From Rhizocola hellebori (GTDB taxonomy: Bacteria; Actinomycetota; Actinomycetes; Mycobacteriales; Micromonosporaceae), in assembly GCF_016862955.1 (NCBI RefSeq), contig NZ_BONY01000026.1:1-64000 (forward strand): a stretch of DNA of 64,000 nucleotides, in the 5' to 3' direction. Shown one piece after another: positions 63,068-64,000 of this stretch. Position numbers and translations under genes: made by a program. Under the pieces are notes generated by a model, which worked only from the letters and a program-made list of their open reading frames with translations, did not search any database and was not told where the DNA came from. Position 1 is the stretch's first letter, and the number at the start of each line of letters is the position of its first letter.

Positions 63068-64000
63068 TCACGCCGCGTGGGGATCGATGTTGTGATTGTG
63101 GTGGAACAGGTTTCCTGGGTCCCAGCTGCGTTTGACCTCGACCAGCCGCCGATAGTTTTCCTCGCCGTAGCCGGCCACCACCCGGTCTGCTCCCTCGTCG
63201 CCGATGAAGTTGAGGTAGACGGCCCCGATCGACCACGGCATGACCGCCTCGCGGACGCTGTGCGCCCACGCCCTGCCGCGGGCGTCGTCGGCCGGGTCGG
63301 TCCACACCCCGAAGGGGTGTACGGCCCACGGCGCGCCGCGCCACGGCACCGGCCACCCAGTCGGTTCGCTGAGCACCCCACCCAGCGGGAAGACCGCGTG
63401 CATCGAGGGCGACGGGACGACCATGTCGGCAACGCTGTCGCAATAGCGGGCGACGGCCTCGTCGGGAAAGCCGCTGAGGTACTCGGCCGACCAGTAGTTG
63501 CGATGTCCGGGCGGGTCGTCGAGCATGCACTGGAAGTCGGCATAGGGCATCTCGGCCACCATGCCGCCCTTCATGCCCGAGCTTGAGCATCCCGTCGATG
63601 ACCGGCATCGCCTCGCTCTGCGGGCCCGCGTAGGCGACCAGCGCGCCGAACAGAAGCTGGCCCTGCAGATGCTCCGGAACGAACGGCGCTTCCGGCCCGG
63701 TCAGATAGATGAGCCCGCCACCGATCTCGTTGGGTGCCCGGTCGTAGAAGTCGCGAAGATTCAGCGCGATCTCGTTTCCCTTTTCCTGCGGCCACAGCAG
63801 GAGCGCGGCCGTGATCGCCGAAAGTGGATGGAGTTTGAAGGTGAAAGACGTTGCCACACCGAAGTTTCCGCCGCCTCCGTGCAGCGCCCAGAACAGGTCG
63901 GGATTCTCCTTCTCGCTCGCGGTCACCACCTTGCCGTCGGCGGTGACCAGCTCGACCTCGAGGAGGTTGTCGCAGGCGAGGCCGTACATTCGCTCGAACC
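63068..64000 (-). pseudogene. FAD-binding oxidoreductase (BBE family), frameshifted and cut by the window edge
   Basis: The N-terminal side (to about 63577) reads MYGLACDNLLEVELVTADGK and GGGGNFGVATSFTFKLHPL, the FAD-binding PCMH fold of berberine-bridge-type oxidases. The C-terminal side, in a different frame from 63574, has MVAEMPYADFQCMLDDPPGH and a BBE domain with YGEENYRRLVEVKRSWDPGN. The two join at about 63570-63580 with a one-base frame change at GGGCATGAAGGGC; otherwise they read as one protein. The gene continues beyond the right edge. Either a pseudogene or an error in the sequence; the rest looks intact. Confidence 0.8.

Noticed and set aside
62952-63570. Continuation of the first-frame reading of the oxidoreductase to 62952
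   Set aside because: After about 63577 that frame becomes Arg/Gly-rich nonsense, while another frame continues the BBE domain; this marks a frameshift.

Overview
The window reads as chromosomal DNA of a high-G+C Gram-positive bacterium (Actinomycetota). The evidence is the strong G/C preference at third codon positions, many GTG starts, a mycothiol-dependent maleylpyruvate-isomerase-type protein, a TIGR03089-type protein, an RsbA-like MEDS/ATPase protein and many apparently leaderless promoters. The low-complexity membrane proteins and the order of the core genes would suit Micromonosporaceae, but that family assignment is inference. No rRNA, tRNA, CRISPR array, insertion sequence or prophage was recognised.

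Positions 613 to about 41200 form a housekeeping block, mostly on the minus strand. In transcription order it holds ruvC-ruvA-ruvB, yajC-secD-secF, apt, rel, a metallo-beta-lactamase-fold hydrolase beside hisS, aspS, rarA, alaS-ruvX-mltG-aroE and aroC-aroK-aroB-aroQ-efp-nusB. From memory this matches the order of the conserved mycobacterial block from ruvC to nusB. It is broken by lineage-specific inserts: a polysaccharide deacetylase with an ECF sigma factor and a membrane beta-propeller protein (4973-7891), a putative regulator (17410-19295), a two-component system with P450, crotonase and AMP-binding-like genes (21041-26167), nagZ behind a structured leader (26164-27791), and two membrane cyclophilins (30034-31818). 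The 567 bp between apt and secF carry a perfect 28-bp inverted repeat and a G-rich tract.

Positions 41310-64000 are accessory. They hold a 3-hydroxybutyrate dehydrogenase with a GAF/CdaR-type regulator, a lipoprotein hydrolase, an MFS pump with its TetR repressor and a 35-bp perfect palindromic operator, and a complete branched-chain amino-acid-type ABC transporter (livG-F-J-H-M). Next come a secreted trypsin-like protease, a radical SAM protein facing two methyltransferases, several small enzymes, a DUF72 protein divergent from a PolX/PHP polymerase, an RsbA-like regulator and a frameshifted FAD oxidoreductase that runs off the right edge.

The most interesting signal is regulatory. Eighteen starts have a TANNNT hexamer exactly 6-8 nt upstream of ATG/GTG, the arrangement expected of leaderless transcripts. 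At two divergent gene pairs with only 19 and 29 bp between starts, the two hexamers overlap as one TANNNTA heptamer read from both strands. Three very short ORFs end in ATGA or TGATG overlaps with the start of the next gene; one sits in a tandem-hairpin leader of nagZ. A 32-nt hairpin repeat, with its TAA serving as the stop codon, lies between two convergent gene pairs, and a third partial copy lies at the left edge.
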